Assembly: GCA_947569705.1 (NCBI GenBank)
Contig: CANOSP010000004.1
Span: forward strand, 1 to 64,000
Direction: 5' to 3'
DNA length: 64,000 nt
Origin: an uncultured Erysipelotrichaceae bacterium
GTDB lineage: Bacteria; Bacillota_I; Bacilli_A; Erysipelotrichales; Erysipelotrichaceae
Position numbers and translations under genes: made by a program. The first letter of the stretch is position 1, and each line of letters opens with the position of its first letter. The notes beneath the pieces were generated by a model that worked only from the letters and a program-made list of their open reading frames with translations, did no database searches and was not told the origin of the DNA. Below are positions 62,439 through 64,000 of the stretch, in pieces.

Positions 62439-64000
62439 ATGAATCCAAAACGTGCCAATCGAACCTTAACTACGATTGCGATGATCTGTATCGTTGTTTC
62501 GTGTTTGATTTTATCTAATGTGATATATACTATGGTAACCAAAACGCATTTGCGCAGCGGTACTGTCGTAACTGATTACAGCAGCTCGGCAGAGCGTACA
62601 CGAACGCTCAGTGCGAATCGCGGTATCATATATGACCGTAATAAAGAAATCGTTGCGCAGGATGTTGATACATACACAATCTTTGCAATATTAGATCCTT
62701 CTCATACAGGGATCGGTGATACTCCCGAATATGTAAGTGATGCGAAGCTGACATCCGAGAAACTGGCGCCGATGCTGAATATGAGTGTAGAAGAAATGAT
62801 GAATTATTTTGAAATTGCACAGGCAGGCAATATGTATCAAACGGAATTCGGATTAAACGGAAAAAATTTAAGTACGACGCAAAAAGAAGCAATCGATGCG
62901 TTGGAATTGCCCGGCATTGAGTTTAATAAATCCAGTAAGCGTTTTTATCCGAACGGTAAATTTGCTTCTCATTTGATCGGTTATGCACAATACGATGAAG
63001 AACAATCACGCGTTGTGGGAAAAATGGGGATTGAAAATACCTTGGATCAATATTTAAAGGGAACGGATGGGGAAGAGCGCTACAGCGCTTCGGCAAGCGG
63101 AACGGTATTACCCGGAACAAAGCATGTGACAGCACAAGCTGTGGACGGCAATGATGTGTATCTGACCTTGGATAAAAATGTTCAGGTTGCGTTGGAAAAA
63201 TGCTTGGAGACCACGATGAAGGATTTTAAGGCAAAACGAGCATGGGGCATTATTATGGAAGTGGAAACCGGACGTATTTTAGGTTATGCGGCTTATCCGA
63301 CCTTTGACTTAAATCAACGCGATATTAAAAGCTATCAAAATGTGCCGAGCGATTCTGTATATGAACCGGGTTCGATTATGAAATCAATTACCTATGCGGC
63401 GGCGATCGATTCAGGAAATTATCCTGCCGGAAAAACATATCAGAGCGGACGCTTTTATATGGGGGTTGACGCAAACGGCCAGGCATATCGTGCTTCGAGT
63501 AAGGCACAAGCCGAAGAAGTCATTTTAGATGCATTGGAAAAAGATTACGGTACCATTACTTTTGAGGAAGGGTTTGCCCGTTCCAGTAATGTCGGTATCA
63601 GTGAATTATTGACAAAATATCTTCCGACAAATATTTTTGAAGAATATTTGGATCGCTTCCGTTTCTTCCAACCGGTAAAACTCGTCGGAGTTGAAAATGA
63701 AGCGACCGGTGTGAAAAACTTCACTTATCCGATTGAAAAACTGACTACAGGCTTCGGTCAAGGTTCCAGTGTTACGGCAATGCAGATTGTTCAGGCTTAT
63801 ACCGCATTATTTAATGACGGAAAAATGATGAAGCCGTATTTTATCGATAAAATTATTAACAGCTACAACGGCGAAGTGATTGAAGAATATTCACCGGAAG
63901 TTGTCGCAACACCGATTTCAAAAGAAACGGCCGATAAAATGAAGGAATTGATGTACCGAGTCGTAAATGATCCGAATATGGGCGGCGCCTATAATCGTTA
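62439..64000 (+). CDS. Class B penicillin-binding protein, division type (partial, runs off right edge)
   Basis: At least 520 residues; the frame is open to the end of the window. ATG with GAGGTG upstream. An N-terminal anchor (TTIAMICIVVSCLILSNVIY), the dimerisation domain (ANRGIIYDRNKEIVAQDV), then the transpeptidase with SxxK in EPGSIMKSITYAA near 310 and SSN in ARSSNVGIS near 386. The KTG motif would lie beyond the edge. By position after ftsL it is the septal PBP (FtsI/PBP2B type). The 19575 protein is a paralogue. Confidence 0.93.
   Translation, partial: MNPKRANRTLTTIAMICIVVSCLILSNVIYTMVTKTHLRSGTVVTDYSSSAERTRTLSANRGIIYDRNKEIVAQDVDTYTIFAILDPSHTGIGDTPEYVSDAKLTSEKLAPMLNMSVEEMMNYFEIAQAGNMYQTEFGLNGKNLSTTQKEAIDALELPGIEFNKSSKRFYPNGKFASHLIGYAQYDEEQSRVVGKMGIENTLDQYLKGTDGEERYSASASGTVLPGTKHVTAQAVDGNDVYLTLDKNVQVALEKCLETTMKDFKAKRAWGIIMEVETGRILGYAAYPTFDLNQRDIKSYQNVPSDSVYEPGSIMKSITYAAAIDSGNYPAGKTYQSGRFYMGVDANGQAYRASSKAQAEEVILDALEKDYGTITFEEGFARSSNVGISELLTKYLPTNIFEEYLDRFRFFQPVKLVGVENEATGVKNFTYPIEKLTTGFGQGSSVTAMQIVQAYTALFNDGKMMKPYFIDKIINSYNGEVIEEYSPEVVATPISKETADKMKELMYRVVNDPNMGGAYNR

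Overview
The window reads as the chromosome of a low-GC Gram-positive anaerobe, most like the Erysipelotrichaceae and related gut Firmicutes. The reasons are the pyruvate:ferredoxin oxidoreductase, the MEP isoprenoid enzyme IspD, a diaminopimelate pathway of the acetylase type, strong AGGAGG ribosome sites, CIRCE-type heat-shock control and a Lsa-type ABC-F protein. The taxonomic call is an inference from gene content. No tRNA, rRNA or CRISPR array was seen.

Positions 1 to about 14000 are accessory DNA. A tyrosine integrase (129-1178), a repressor/Cro/excisionase switch (1326-2765), a replication block with DNA iterons inside the initiator gene (2873-5186) and small phage genes (to 7222) form the early half of a prophage. 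A wrecked small-terminase gene (7381-7658) is the only packaging gene left. After it comes a segment bounded by 25-bp inverted repeats (7727-9344). This segment carries a long MazF/PemK-fold toxin behind its own promoter, a chain of four hairpins and a terminator, an architecture like toxin/RNA-antitoxin systems. Small phage-type genes and a Cro-like operon follow, up to an att-like site at 11885-11931 that resembles one at 55-83. Beyond it, 12592-13975 is a decayed parallel copy of 8103-10293 with the same order of repeats and regulator but different cargo: a RelE/ParE-type toxin and its antitoxin instead of the MazF-like toxin.

From 14138 on the genes look core. They are nifJ; a zinc-ribbon TM2 / SPFH pair; a cell-wall block (transpeptidase, murE, mraY, uppP); a PadR-controlled operon of membrane and adhesin-like proteins with an isoprenoid-synthase-like enzyme and a CPBP protease; a cold-shock gene; an EamA exporter; a MarR-controlled heterodimeric ABC exporter; and an ABC-F antibiotic-resistance-type gene behind a leader-peptide attenuator. 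These are followed by a 1622-residue surface glycosidase with FIVAR repeats; a feoA-feoA-feoB iron-uptake operon; an ABC-2 exporter with SdpI/SdpR-like genes; pepF; hrcA-grpE-dnaK-dnaJ; ispD; dapL/dapF/dapB/dapH; and the start of a division cluster (mraZ-rsmH-ftsL-pbp) that runs off the right edge.

Several of these work together. IspD supplies isoprenoid precursors and UppP recycles the lipid carrier used by MraY. DapB/H/L/F make the diaminopimelate that MurE probably adds. The two class B transpeptidases (19575 and 62439) then cross-link the wall.
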